The notes beneath the pieces were generated by a model, which was not told the DNA's origin, did not search any database, and saw only the letters and a list, made by a program, of their open reading frames with translations. A stretch of DNA of 64,000 nucleotides from an uncultured Pseudomonadota bacterium (GTDB lineage: Bacteria > Pseudomonadota > Alphaproteobacteria > Rs-D84). Both the position numbers and the translations under genes were made by a program. The DNA is taken from contig OOHL01000001.1 in the NCBI GenBank assembly GCA_900321105.1, forward strand, positions 1-64,000, given 5' to 3'. Of the stretch, positions 54,489 to 63,923 are shown one piece after another (position 1 is the first letter of the stretch; each line of letters opens with the position of its first letter).

Positions 54489-54657
54489 GGTTTTATAATT
54501 ATGTTGATGCGCCTGACAACCGCGGAGTATTTATAAAATCTAAAAAGCGAAAAAAGCAGGGTGGCACCGCGCGAAAAAATCTTAGCGCCCCTGTGTTTAA
54601 GATTTGAATTGGTGCCGTATCCAAAAAATTACGACACCGAAACAAAATATAAGGTGT
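54489..54657 (+). promoter_or_regulatory. T-box riboswitch-like leader of aspS
   Basis: Positions 54558-54571 match the 14-nt T-box consensus AGGGTGGNACCGCG at every fixed base. It folds as a T-box antiterminator: helix CAGGG/CCCTG (54557-54561/54589-54593), the 7-nt bulge TGGCACC (54562-54568) and helix GCGC/GCGC (54569-54572/54585-54588). TGGC in the bulge complements GCCA, the 3' end of tRNA-Asp. Downstream, GGTGCC (54611-54616) can pair with GGCACC in the bulge or with TACGACACC (54630-54638), and ACACC (54634-54638) can pair with GGTGT (54653-54657) over the SD, so control is probably translational. A 10-bp stem at 54489-54498/54531-54540 encloses a GAC triplet (54515-54517), a candidate short Stem I. 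Confidence 0.75.
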
Positions 54658-54662
54658 AAAAA

Positions 54663-56432
54663 ATGCTTTCTTTGAAATCTAAATACAGAACGCATACCTG
54701 TGGCGAATTGACCGAAAAAAATGTTGGTGAAACTGTCACTTTGTCAGGTTGGGTTCATCGTAAACGCGATCATGGTTCATTATTGTTTGTGGACTTGCGC
54801 GATAATTATGGAATTACACAGTGTGTGTTTGATGGTGGTGATGAAAATCTTGAAAAAATTCATCCGGAATCAGTTATTAAAATTACAGGAACGGTTGTTG
54901 CACGTGATGCAGAGGCGATTAACGACAAAATACCAACCGGACATATTGAAATTAAATCTGGCAAATGGGAGGTTTTAACAAACGCAGATGTTTTGCCTTT
55001 TCCTGTTTTTGGCGATGAAGATACAGGCGAAGAATTGCGCTATAAATATCGTTTCTTGGATTTGCGTCGTGAAAAATTGCATAACAATATTTTAATGCGC
55101 AACAAAATGATAAAATGGATGCGCGATAAAATGTGGGATTTAGGATTCTCTGAATTTCAAACGCCATTATTAACAGCGGATTCCCCGGAAGGCGCACGTT
55201 GTTTCTTGGTGCCAAGTCGTTTGAATCATGGAAAGTTTTATGCATTGCCTCAGGCACCACAAATGTTTAAACAATTATTGCAGGTGTCTGGATTTGACAG
55301 ATATTTTCAGATTGCGCCTTGCTTCCGTGATGAAGATTTGCGTTCAGATAGATTGTTGGAATTTTACCAATTAGATGTGGAAATGTCTTTTGTTGATTTG
55401 CCAGACGTTCAGGCTGTTGGTGAAGAAGTTATACCAGAATTGATAAAGACTTTTGCGCCTGATGCAAATGTTTATCCTGAAATTCCACATATTTCTTTTG
55501 ATGATGCGATGTTGAAATATGGATCTGATAAACCTGATTTAAGAAATCCTATTTTAATATCTGATGTAAGTGAAATATTCCGCGGCTCTGATTTTGGTAT
55601 CTTTGCAAATGCGGTTGAAAACGGTTCTGTTGTTCGTGCTATACCAGCGCCAAATTCCGCAGACAAACCACGTTCTTGGTTCGATAAATTAACAGATTAT
55701 GCAACCAAAGAATTGGGACTTGGTGGTTTGGCTTATATCGTATTTGGTGATGAACCAAAGGGACCTGTCGCAAAGAAATTAGATGCAGAACGTATTGCAA
55801 AATTACATGAAATTGCAGGCGATAATTCATCTCTTTTCTTTGTTTGTGACGAAGAAGAAAAAGCAGCCAAAGCTGCGGGTAAGTTGCGCAATAAATTGGG
55901 CGCAGATTTAGGTTTGGTAAATCCACGCGATTTTGCAATTTGTTGGGTTGATAATTTCCCGTTCTTTGAACCTGATGAAGATCGTGGTGGCGCACCTAAA
56001 TTTACACATAATCCATTTTCATATCCAATTGCTACTTTGGAAGAATTGTCTACAAAAGATCCTTTCACAATCAAAGCAGCCCAATTTGATATGGTTATAA
56101 ATGGTATTGAAATGTGCAGTGGTGGGTTGCGTAATTATAATCCTGAAATTATGAAAAAATGTTTTGATATTGCTGGATATCCGATTGAAGCAGTCGAAAA
56201 GAATTTCAGTGCATTATACACTGCATTCAAATACGGCGCCCCACCACACGGTGGTTTCGGATTTGGTATAGACCGTTTGATTTCTGAAATCTTGGGAACA
56301 GGTGAAAGTTTGCGTGAAACAGTTGCTTTCCCTGCAAACCAACGCGGACAAGATTTGTTAATGGGTTCACCAAATGAAGTCACGGAACAACAATTGCGTG
56401 ATGTTCATATTAAAATCCGTAACAAAGGATAA
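54663..56432 (+). CDS. aspS: Aspartyl-tRNA synthetase
   Basis: AspRS charges tRNA-Asp. The 589-residue bacterial-type enzyme has the OB anticodon-binding domain (GETVTLSGWVHRKRDHGSLLFVDLRDNYG), class II motif 1 and 2 regions (FLVPSRLNHGKFYALPQAPQMFKQLLQVSGFDRYFQIAPCFRDEDLRSDR), the GAD insertion (residues about 280-420), and motif 3 GGFGFGIDRL. AAGG at 54651-54654 is the ribosome-binding site and can be masked by the leader. A terminator follows. The leader element before it is unusual for a proteobacterium. Confidence 0.96.
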   Translation: MLSLKSKYRTHTCGELTEKNVGETVTLSGWVHRKRDHGSLLFVDLRDNYGITQCVFDGGDENLEKIHPESVIKITGTVVARDAEAINDKIPTGHIEIKSGKWEVLTNADVLPFPVFGDEDTGEELRYKYRFLDLRREKLHNNILMRNKMIKWMRDKMWDLGFSEFQTPLLTADSPEGARCFLVPSRLNHGKFYALPQAPQMFKQLLQVSGFDRYFQIAPCFRDEDLRSDRLLEFYQLDVEMSFVDLPDVQAVGEEVIPELIKTFAPDANVYPEIPHISFDDAMLKYGSDKPDLRNPILISDVSEIFRGSDFGIFANAVENGSVVRAIPAPNSADKPRSWFDKLTDYATKELGLGGLAYIVFGDEPKGPVAKKLDAERIAKLHEIAGDNSSLFFVCDEEEKAAKAAGKLRNKLGADLGLVNPRDFAICWVDNFPFFEPDEDRGGAPKFTHNPFSYPIATLEELSTKDPFTIKAAQFDMVINGIEMCSGGLRNYNPEIMKKCFDIAGYPIEAVEKNFSALYTAFKYGAPPHGGFGFGIDRLISEILGTGESLRETVAFPANQRGQDLLMGSPNEVTEQQLRDVHIKIRNKG

Positions 56433-56445
56433 GTCTTAACCAATA

Positions 56446-56475
56446 AAAATGCCCCGCTTTTGCGGGGTATTTTTA
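56446..56475. terminator. Bidirectional terminator between aspS and asmA
   Basis: GCCCCGC/GCGGGGT with A-rich left and T5 right flanks between convergent genes. Confidence 0.85.
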
Positions 56476-56478
56476 TAT

Positions 56479-58959
56479 CTAAAATTTATTATGTGATTTT
56501 ACAAACTCTCGCATATATTCAGGGTCGAAATGCATCATTATTTGTGACAAAGAAAATTCTCGTGAACCGTCTGGGAATATTGTCAAATCTATTGGTTCTG
56601 GGCCAGCAGATGTTCCGCGTAATACCAATTGTAATTGCGCTAGCATCTTATCGTTTGTTATTTCAAGCGTCCCAATTCCATCAACATGTGATAATGATAA
56701 TATCAAAGGTCTTGTTGTTTTGATATCACCGTTTTCATATGTTCCAACGATATGAATTTTTTTAATTTTGCTTTCGCCATCTGTTAATGCATTATCTAAC
56801 GCGCGTTCACCGTTTAATGTTGTTAATTTTGGTGCAGATGCATAAAAATTATCAAACCCAAATCCGTATAAAATTCCGCCATCAAAAGATGCGTCAAAGG
56901 TTCCTTTTGTGTTATCAATAATATCGTGTGCAATAATACCAGATGTATTTAATTTTATTTCTGCTGTGACAGTCGAATTTGAAATATTAAGAGGCATATA
57001 ATATGGTAATAATTTTCCATCAAATACAAATTTATTCAACTGTACATTGATTGCGTATTTTATATTATTTTTGTTTATAGTTGCTAATAAATTGCCGTTG
57101 TCTGAATCAGATATTGAAAATGATTGAGTGTTTTTGCGCAAAGAATACACAAAATTTTTATATTCTTTTGAATTATAAATCAATTTGTTCGCAGAAAGCG
57201 CAATATTCATATTTGCCTCGAACGGTAATAATATAGGATGATTTGTAAAGAACGATAAATCTTCAAATCTTTCAATAAAAGATTGATTTGCAAATTTATC
57301 AATATCTAAAACATCTGTTTTTAGTGTGATAGACTTTCCGGATAATATCCCAGTCAATTTGTGCCCGGCAATCTCAATCGAGAAATCAGAAATCGTCCCG
57401 TTTTTATAATTTCCAGACAAAACATATGGCAAATCATTTAATGATTGTAAATCTACTTTGCGAGTTAAATTTTTAAAATTTTCGCCACGCAAGATAAAGA
57501 AATCAGTGCTTTTAGACAATAACCATTGTTTTGATTTTGGGGTAAAAATCATAACCCCATTAACCCATACAATATCACCTGGTTCGTCTTTCATAAATTC
57601 TGGTAGGAATTTAAGATTAACTTTTGCCTGGTTTAAAGATCTGTTATCAAGACGTGTATAATCTACGGTATAATTATCTTTGCCAAGATGTAAAGTTCCA
57701 ACCATGTCTGGGTAATAAAATCTGACCGTACCACTGGAAGCCAATTTCCTTATTGTCGCAATAAAAGGTTTCATATCGGCAAAAATTGCTGTGGAATAAA
57801 CATCTGCCTCAATTACATCATTATTAACTGAAAATTCCGAAGTAATGTTGCCACCATGAGAAAATTCTTTGCAAGACCAATTTTTTGGTGTGCCATTAAA
57901 AAGGCACTTTGTATTAACTCCCGATAACAATCCTGATATGCGAGCGTTGTGCATACCATCTGCATCAATTGTTCCACCTTCTATTACAGTATCATCCGCA
58001 ATAATTTTTTCGATTATTATTTTGTCTTTTTCGCCGTATGTAATGATTTTTAGATGATTAAATGTTTGGTTCAAAAATTTTAATTTGCCATAAAAATCAA
58101 GATTAAATGATGAATTTTGTAATATTTCAGGAGTTTCCATAAAAAATGACATATCATAATTTGCATCATCAGATGTTAATTTGATTATTTTATAGCCGTC
58201 ATCTTTGTATTCAATACTGCCACGAACATTTTGTGCAATAATGTTATCAAATTTGATTCCATATCCGCCATCCCAATATACATCTGCAGTTATAGGAAAA
58301 TGACCAGAAATTTTTGGTCGTTCAAATTCAAACCATCTGTTTATGTTTTGTGCAGTAATATCAATCGTGCCATATGCGGTACCGTTTGATAATAATTCAC
58401 CGGTTAATTTTAAATCGTTATTTTTGTTCTTTATAACAAATTTATTACCAGTGGATTTTATTTCGTATTTGTGTTGATCTGTTCGAATGAATGCTTCCAC
58501 ATTGTGTTTGGACATATCTGCATGAATGAGTTTGTATTCTTTGTTAAGAAATTTAAATTTTGAATCAGATACAATAATTTTTTTGTTAATATTAAATGGT
58601 ACAATTTTTTCAATATGAAGTGATGCACCTTTCACATATATATCACCATTTATATCTGCGTTTTTTATGTTGAATATATCAAAAAACGGGATTGCAAATT
58701 CAACAGAAGATATAACACCGTTTGGAACGCTGATGTTATGTGCGACGATTGTTGCCTGGCCCATAAGACTGAAATTAATATTACCATGAATTTTTGCTTT
58801 TATTCCAGTTTGTGTCAGGATAACGTTCTCTATTTTTGGCTTTAAATTATTAAGAGTTATTATTGGAGGAATAACAATGATAGACAACCCCAATAATGCG
58901 ATAATCGATAATAAAAACAGCAATATTCTGTTTTGTTTAAGTTTTGATTTTATTGACAT
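56479..58959 (-). CDS. AsmA-family protein
   Basis: AsmA-like proteins are long periplasmic repeating-beta-groove proteins anchored in the inner membrane and linked to phospholipid transport to the outer membrane. The 826-residue protein has one N-terminal membrane segment (about residues 12-35), the AsmA start LKPKIENVILTQTGIKAKIHGNINFSLMG, a long beta-rich body, and the conserved C-terminal part (GGILYGFGFDNF; IKKIHIVGTYENGDIKTTRPLILSLSHVDGIGTLEI). It is divergent from uvrB and convergent with aspS. Confidence 0.85.
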   Translation of the reverse strand: MSIKSKLKQNRILLFLLSIIALLGLSIIVIPPIITLNNLKPKIENVILTQTGIKAKIHGNINFSLMGQATIVAHNISVPNGVISSVEFAIPFFDIFNIKNADINGDIYVKGASLHIEKIVPFNINKKIIVSDSKFKFLNKEYKLIHADMSKHNVEAFIRTDQHKYEIKSTGNKFVIKNKNNDLKLTGELLSNGTAYGTIDITAQNINRWFEFERPKISGHFPITADVYWDGGYGIKFDNIIAQNVRGSIEYKDDGYKIIKLTSDDANYDMSFFMETPEILQNSSFNLDFYGKLKFLNQTFNHLKIITYGEKDKIIIEKIIADDTVIEGGTIDADGMHNARISGLLSGVNTKCLFNGTPKNWSCKEFSHGGNITSEFSVNNDVIEADVYSTAIFADMKPFIATIRKLASSGTVRFYYPDMVGTLHLGKDNYTVDYTRLDNRSLNQAKVNLKFLPEFMKDEPGDIVWVNGVMIFTPKSKQWLLSKSTDFFILRGENFKNLTRKVDLQSLNDLPYVLSGNYKNGTISDFSIEIAGHKLTGILSGKSITLKTDVLDIDKFANQSFIERFEDLSFFTNHPILLPFEANMNIALSANKLIYNSKEYKNFVYSLRKNTQSFSISDSDNGNLLATINKNNIKYAINVQLNKFVFDGKLLPYYMPLNISNSTVTAEIKLNTSGIIAHDIIDNTKGTFDASFDGGILYGFGFDNFYASAPKLTTLNGERALDNALTDGESKIKKIHIVGTYENGDIKTTRPLILSLSHVDGIGTLEITNDKMLAQLQLVLRGTSAGPEPIDLTIFPDGSREFSLSQIMMHFDPEYMREFVKSHNKF

Positions 58960-59018
58960 CTCTCTCTTTCCTTGTATTTTTATTATAATGAATTATATTA
59001 AGGTATGTGAATAAAAAA

Positions 59019-61016
59019 ATGAAAGAAAATAAAAGTATTTTTTCGCTGGAATCTGATTTTGCGCCGATGGGGGATCAACCAACGGCGATATCTGAATTAG
59101 TAAATGGTGTAAAAGAAGGTCGAAAGTCCCAGGTTTTGTTGGGGGTGACTGGTTCTGGCAAAACTTTTACAATGGCCAATGTGATAAAAGAATTGTCACG
59201 GCCAACCATGATTATGGCACCTAACAAGATTCTGGCAGCACAATTATATACGGAAATGAAGGCCTTTTTCCCGCACAATCATGTTGAATATTTTGTGTCT
59301 TTCTATGATTATTATCAACCAGAAGCCTATGTTCCAACAACAGATACCTATATAGATAAAGATGCATCAATAAACGAACAATTGGACCGTATGCGTCATA
59401 GTGCTACGCGGGCTATGTTGGAAGAAAGGGATGTTATTGTTGTTTCGTCTGTATCTTCAATTTATGGTATTGGTTCGCCAGAACAGTATTCTGAAATGAA
59501 ACTAGTTTTAAAAACAGGCGATAAAATATCTGAAAAAGATGTTATGCGTGCATTGGTTGATATTCAATATAAAAGAAATGAAATGGGTTTTGCACGGGGT
59601 GATTTTCGTGCACGTGGCGATACATTGGATATATTCCCTTCACATAGTCAAGACAGGGCTTGGAAATTATCTTTTTTTGGGGACGAGATTGATGAGATAT
59701 GGGAATTTGATACATTAACAGGTGGCAAATTGCACAAGCTGGATAGAATTGTTGTTTACCCAAATACACACTATGCAACACCAATGCCATCCGTCTTGCA
59801 GGCGATTGGTAATATACGGCAAGATCTGGAAGAAAGATTGAAATATTTTCACGATAATATGAAGTATGTTGAAGAACAAAGATTACGTGAACGTGTGAAT
59901 TTCGATATTGAAATGATGGAGTCTACGGGGACATGTCGTGGAATCGAAAATTATTCAAGATATTTGACGGGGCGTCTGCCGGGACAACCCCCGCCAACAT
60001 TGTTTGAATATTTGCCAAAAGATGCACTTTTGTTTTTAGATGAAAGTCATGTGACGGTCCCGCAAATTGGTGCAATGTCGCGTGGGGACAGGGCGCGCAA
60101 AGAAACGTTAGCGCAATATGGTTTCCGTTTGCCGTCATGTGTTGATAATCGCCCGCTGACTTTTGAAGAATGGGACATGTTGCGTCCACAGACTATATTT
60201 GTGTCTGCAACACCTGCACAATGGGAATTAGAACAATCAAATGGTGTTGTTAGTGAACAGGTTATTCGTCCAACAGGATTGTTGGACCCAATATGTGAAG
60301 TCAGACCAACAGAACATCAGGTTGATGATTTACTTTATGAAGTAAAAAAGACCAAGGGACGTGTTATTGTTACAACATTGACCAAAAAGATGGCAGAACA
60401 ATTAACAGATTATTTTGTAGAAAACGGTGTTCGTGCACGTTATTTGCATTCTGATATTGAAACATTGGAACGCATAGATTTATTGCGTGATTTAAGGCTT
60501 GGCAAATATGATGTATTGGTTGGTATTAATTTATTACGCGAAGGTCTTGATGTTCCAGAATGTGAATTGGTCGCAATTATGGATGCAGATAAAGAAGGTT
60601 TCTTGCGTTCAACGCGTTCGTTGATTCAAACAATAGGACGTGCTGCGCGTAATGCAAATGGTCGCGTAATTTTATATGGTGATGTCATAACGGAATCTAT
60701 GCGTGCCGCGCTGGATGAAACATCACGTCGTCGTGAAAAACAAATGCAATATAATAAAGAACACAATATAACACCCAAAACAATTTCAAAAACCGTATTT
60801 GAAGAAGTTCGAGAAAAAGAAGAAAAAACTGACAAAACCAGAAAGTTTGTTTATAATAAAAATGGCGGTGTTATGGATGCAGAATCTTTGCGCAAAGAAA
60901 TAAAAGATTTAACCAAGAAAATGCAAAAGCATGCTGAAAACCTTGAATTTGAACAAGCTGCCCAAATTCGTGATTTGATTCATGCACTGGAAGATGATTT
61001 GTTATTGGTGGAATAA
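59019..61016 (+). CDS. uvrB: UvrABC system protein B
   Basis: UvrB is the damage-verifying helicase-like subunit in nucleotide excision repair. Walker A GVTGSGKTF lies near residue 40, the beta-hairpin region YYQPEAYVP...TYIDKDASINEQLDRMRHSATRAML follows, then DESHVTVPQIGAMSRGDR, motif VI IQTIGRAARN, and a C-terminal UVR motif (LEFEQAAQIRDLI). About 665 residues, normal length. The start is uncertain: ATG 59019 or an in-frame GTG at 59007 right after AAGGT; I take the ATG. tsaE follows after 1 bp. Confidence 0.95.
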   Translation: MKENKSIFSLESDFAPMGDQPTAISELVNGVKEGRKSQVLLGVTGSGKTFTMANVIKELSRPTMIMAPNKILAAQLYTEMKAFFPHNHVEYFVSFYDYYQPEAYVPTTDTYIDKDASINEQLDRMRHSATRAMLEERDVIVVSSVSSIYGIGSPEQYSEMKLVLKTGDKISEKDVMRALVDIQYKRNEMGFARGDFRARGDTLDIFPSHSQDRAWKLSFFGDEIDEIWEFDTLTGGKLHKLDRIVVYPNTHYATPMPSVLQAIGNIRQDLEERLKYFHDNMKYVEEQRLRERVNFDIEMMESTGTCRGIENYSRYLTGRLPGQPPPTLFEYLPKDALLFLDESHVTVPQIGAMSRGDRARKETLAQYGFRLPSCVDNRPLTFEEWDMLRPQTIFVSATPAQWELEQSNGVVSEQVIRPTGLLDPICEVRPTEHQVDDLLYEVKKTKGRVIVTTLTKKMAEQLTDYFVENGVRARYLHSDIETLERIDLLRDLRLGKYDVLVGINLLREGLDVPECELVAIMDADKEGFLRSTRSLIQTIGRAARNANGRVILYGDVITESMRAALDETSRRREKQMQYNKEHNITPKTISKTVFEEVREKEEKTDKTRKFVYNKNGGVMDAESLRKEIKDLTKKMQKHAENLEFEQAAQIRDLIHALEDDLLLVE

Positions 61017-61017
61017 A

Positions 61018-61416
61018 ATGAAAGAATATATATTAAATAATATTGATGAAACGCATAAATGGGCACGTGAATTTGCAAAGATTTTGCACGCACCCGTGAC
61101 TGTCGCTTTGCATGGTGATTTGGGTATGGGGAAATCGGAAATTGCACGCACGATAATCAAGACATTACGCGGCGAAGACACTGTTGTGCCAAGTCCAACA
61201 TTTACGCTTGTTCAAAATTATGATGGTATTTCTCATTTTGATTTGTATCGTGTTGTAGATGAATCAGAATTGACAGAAATCGGATTACAGTATGCAATTG
61301 ATAACGATATTACTTTGATCGAATGGCCGGATATAGCAAAAAATATGTTGCCTGAAAACACAATTCATATTTATATTTCTGAAAACGGAAATGGACGCAA
61401 ACTAGCGATTCAATAA
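61018..61416 (+). CDS. tsaE: tRNA threonylcarbamoyladenosine biosynthesis ATPase TsaE
   Basis: TsaE is the ATPase partner of TsaB-TsaD in making t6A37 in ANN-decoding tRNAs. The 132-residue protein has the P-loop HGDLGMGKSEIAR, VPSPTFTLVQNYDG, HFDLYRV and IEWPD, all typical. I start at ATG 61018, 1 bp after the uvrB stop. Its end overlaps the convergent ftsA-rpe fusion by 15 bp, leaving no room for a terminator between them. Confidence 0.94.
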   Translation: MKEYILNNIDETHKWAREFAKILHAPVTVALHGDLGMGKSEIARTIIKTLRGEDTVVPSPTFTLVQNYDGISHFDLYRVVDESELTEIGLQYAIDNDITLIEWPDIAKNMLPENTIHIYISENGNGRKLAIQ

Positions 61417-63186
61417 ACTTTGGACCGCTAATGGAAAGTCTGTAGCGTGTGCAAGATAAGAACCGCTGACCAACAAATCCGCACCGGCATTCCAACAAAG
61501 TTTAGCTGTTTCTGGGTTTATTCCACCATCAACACTGATTAAATATTTTAAACCATGTTTTTTGCGTGTATAATTCAAAATTTTTATTTTTTGTAAAACA
61601 GTATCGTTAAATTCTTGACCGGCGGCACCAGGTTCAACCGCCATCACCATAACTTCATCAATTTGTTTCAATACAGGAATTAAAATTTCAACATTTGATT
61701 CTGGATTAAGGGCGATACCTACACGTTTGCCAGCATCTTTTACAATTTGAATAGCATTTTTTACCCCAGAAGTATTTGTTGAAATTATAACTGTATCTGC
61801 GCCAGCATTAACTGCATCGGTTGCCCAAACAGATGGACTTTCTGTCATCAAATGAACATGCAGATGCGATTTTGTTTTTTCGCGAATTTGTGTTAATTCG
61901 CCAATTCCACCTGCAACTTTATCAACATAAAAACCATCCATTATATCAACATGTATCATTGATATGTCGCCACTGGCAAACAAAGAATATGTTGAAAAAT
62001 CATTCATGTCAAAGCAAAGTGTGCTGGGCATAATTGGGATAAACTTTCTTTTCTTAGTTTTATTTTTGTGAGAAAAAAGACCGGCTATTTTATCAAAAGC
62101 ATTTTGTATTTTTATTTGTTTTTGTATGTATGCGTTTCTTTCTGGTAAATATGTGTTCCAAATATATTCAGATAACGCATTTACAGTTGCGCTGTCGCCT
62201 AAATTGTCGACAGGTAATTTAAATATGCGTTCAAATATTGTATTTATATTATCTATTGTTGCGCCACCACCAGTCAGAATAATTTTTTCAGGTTTATATT
62301 GATTGATGTATGTTATAGATTCTTCATATACATTTTTTATCAATTCTTTTAATGTTGGTATAAAAATATCATTTATATCAGCACGTGAAAACGAAGCAAA
62401 TCTTTCAGATGTATCAGCTGGGGTAAATCTGTCCATTTCATTTGGTGTTGCGCTTGCTACTGATATTTTAAGTGTATCTGCATCTGCTGTGCCAATATTT
62501 AACCCGCTGGCAATAGTGTTTGTTATATCGTGTCCACCAAACTTTATTTTATTGAAATATAATGGACCACGCATTGTCCATATAGACACACTGGTAAATT
62601 CGTTGCCCAAATCAATAAATAATACTTTTTCATTTGGCTTGCGATAAATTGCGTTTTGTAAAAATGCAGGATCTAAGAAACCACTGGATTGAATGTGTGA
62701 ACGACGCAACATGTCAGATATATATTTTGTTTTATCTGTTTCGTATGAAATAACGCTGAATATAGATTTAAGACTGGTATCAACATGTCCGATTGGTGAA
62801 TTGCTAATGTTCTTTATATGTGGTGTCCCATAAAATACAGGTACGATATGCATCGCGTAAAAACCATCATCTGTATTTATTTTTGCAATTTGATGTTTTA
62901 AATCCAATTCGCTTATTTTATGTTCGTCGTTCCATGATATTATGTCAGAAACGGTTTTAAAATCAGCGTCACCAAAATTTCCAGTAATAAAAGCAGAGGT
63001 AAAATGTGTATTTAATTGTTGTTCCAGTTCATCAATAACAGTTTTTAATGCAAACACAGTGTTTGTGTTTTTTACAAAATGCATCGCAGATTGAGCAATT
63101 CTTGCATCACGGACACAATGGCCAAGTCCACGAACGCCATATGTTCCAATATCAAGGCATAAAAACGAAGAATTAGCAAGTCTCAT
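61402..63186 (-). CDS. ftsA: FtsA fused to a ribulose-phosphate 3-epimerase-like domain
   Basis: One uninterrupted 594-residue frame. Residues 1 to about 380 are FtsA-like (actin fold): phosphate-1 LCLDIGTYGVRGL, phosphate-2 VLFIDLGNEFTSVSIW near 188, adenosine motif IILTGGGATIDNI near 302, then an amphipathic stretch NAFDKIAGLFSHKNKTKKRK (362-381) like FtsA's membrane-targeting tail. Residues about 383-594 form a TIM barrel of the Rpe family: IMPSTL, MIHVDIMDG (His/Asp), HVHLMTE (His), ALNPES, VEPGAAGQEF, SVDGGI (Asp) and LVSGSYL, so the four metal/catalytic positions look intact. It overlaps ftsQ by 4 bp. ftsZ is not next to it. Confidence 0.88.
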   Translation of the reverse strand: MRLANSSFLCLDIGTYGVRGLGHCVRDARIAQSAMHFVKNTNTVFALKTVIDELEQQLNTHFTSAFITGNFGDADFKTVSDIISWNDEHKISELDLKHQIAKINTDDGFYAMHIVPVFYGTPHIKNISNSPIGHVDTSLKSIFSVISYETDKTKYISDMLRRSHIQSSGFLDPAFLQNAIYRKPNEKVLFIDLGNEFTSVSIWTMRGPLYFNKIKFGGHDITNTIASGLNIGTADADTLKISVASATPNEMDRFTPADTSERFASFSRADINDIFIPTLKELIKNVYEESITYINQYKPEKIILTGGGATIDNINTIFERIFKLPVDNLGDSATVNALSEYIWNTYLPERNAYIQKQIKIQNAFDKIAGLFSHKNKTKKRKFIPIMPSTLCFDMNDFSTYSLFASGDISMIHVDIMDGFYVDKVAGGIGELTQIREKTKSHLHVHLMTESPSVWATDAVNAGADTVIISTNTSGVKNAIQIVKDAGKRVGIALNPESNVEILIPVLKQIDEVMVMAVEPGAAGQEFNDTVLQKIKILNYTRKKHGLKYLISVDGGINPETAKLCWNAGADLLVSGSYLAHATDFPLAVQSLLNR

Positions 63187-63872
63187 TTTGCGGTCTTTAC
63201 CAAAATTCGTGCAGCATCGCGCATATCGATTGTTTCCAGTTTGCGCGATAATATTTTATGTGTTTGATTTAATATACTGATTTTGTTTATCGCAACAGAC
63301 GGATTATCTTCTGGCAGATATATTGTGGTTCCATTTTTTGTATGTATATTCCAACGCCTGTCTTCGACCATGTTCATATAATCAATATATTCAGATATTC
63401 CAGATACACCATTTATTATATCTTTCAAATTGTTTGGGATTTTACCTTGGAAAACAATAGTGTTTGCATTTCGTTCATTTGTTGGTGTTTCAATAATTGT
63501 TCCATCCATTGATAACGGATAATAATATACGCCGTCACTCCATTGTGCAGCAACACGATGTTGTTGTATTTTTATAACAATGTCACCATTTGCCAGACGG
63601 CGTACAGATGAATTTTTGATTCCTGGTACCTTTGATACACGATTGTTTATTTGGTGCAAATCCACAGATTTAATATTTGTTTGACGATCAAGACCGGCGG
63701 CAACACGAATTAATTCGGTATCTGTATCCTTGGAATCGCTTAATATAGTAATGTTTTTTACTGTTGAAATTGGGCCGCGTCCCATAATACTGGTTATAAT
63801 GCGTGTTGAAAAATACACCGCCAATATAATGGACGCGATAAAATATAACCAAAAGAATATCGATTTCTTCAT
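63183..63872 (-). CDS. ftsQ: Cell division protein FtsQ
   Basis: FtsQ is a bitopic inner-membrane divisome protein that binds FtsB/FtsL. The 229-residue product has a short cytoplasmic end, one membrane segment (residues 6-27), a POTRA-like region (TVKNITILSDSKDTDTELIRVAAGL...VSKVPGIKNSSVRRLANGDIVIKIQQHRVAAQW) and the beta domain (ERRW-like EDRRWNIHTKNGTTIYLPED). Its stop overlaps the ftsA fusion start by 4 bp, the expected ftsQ-ftsA order of the dcw cluster. Confidence 0.88.
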   Translation of the reverse strand: MKKSIFFWLYFIASIILAVYFSTRIITSIMGRGPISTVKNITILSDSKDTDTELIRVAAGLDRQTNIKSVDLHQINNRVSKVPGIKNSSVRRLANGDIVIKIQQHRVAAQWSDGVYYYPLSMDGTIIETPTNERNANTIVFQGKIPNNLKDIINGVSGISEYIDYMNMVEDRRWNIHTKNGTTIYLPEDNPSVAINKISILNQTHKILSRKLETIDMRDAARILVKTAK

Positions 63873-63923
63873 AGCAGTTTATATTATATCATATTTTTGG
63901 AAAATAGCCAACAAAGGAAGTAT

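Noticed and set aside
54473-54499. TTGCCC/TATAAT promoter just before the T-box.
   Set aside because: Spacing is only 15 bp, and the TATAAT forms part of the 10-bp stem 54489-54540. It may still function, but I did not call it.
54383-54607. Short plus-strand frames between tRNA-Thr(GGT) and aspS.
   Set aside because: They cross the T-box helices and show no coding features; the region is better explained as an RNA leader.
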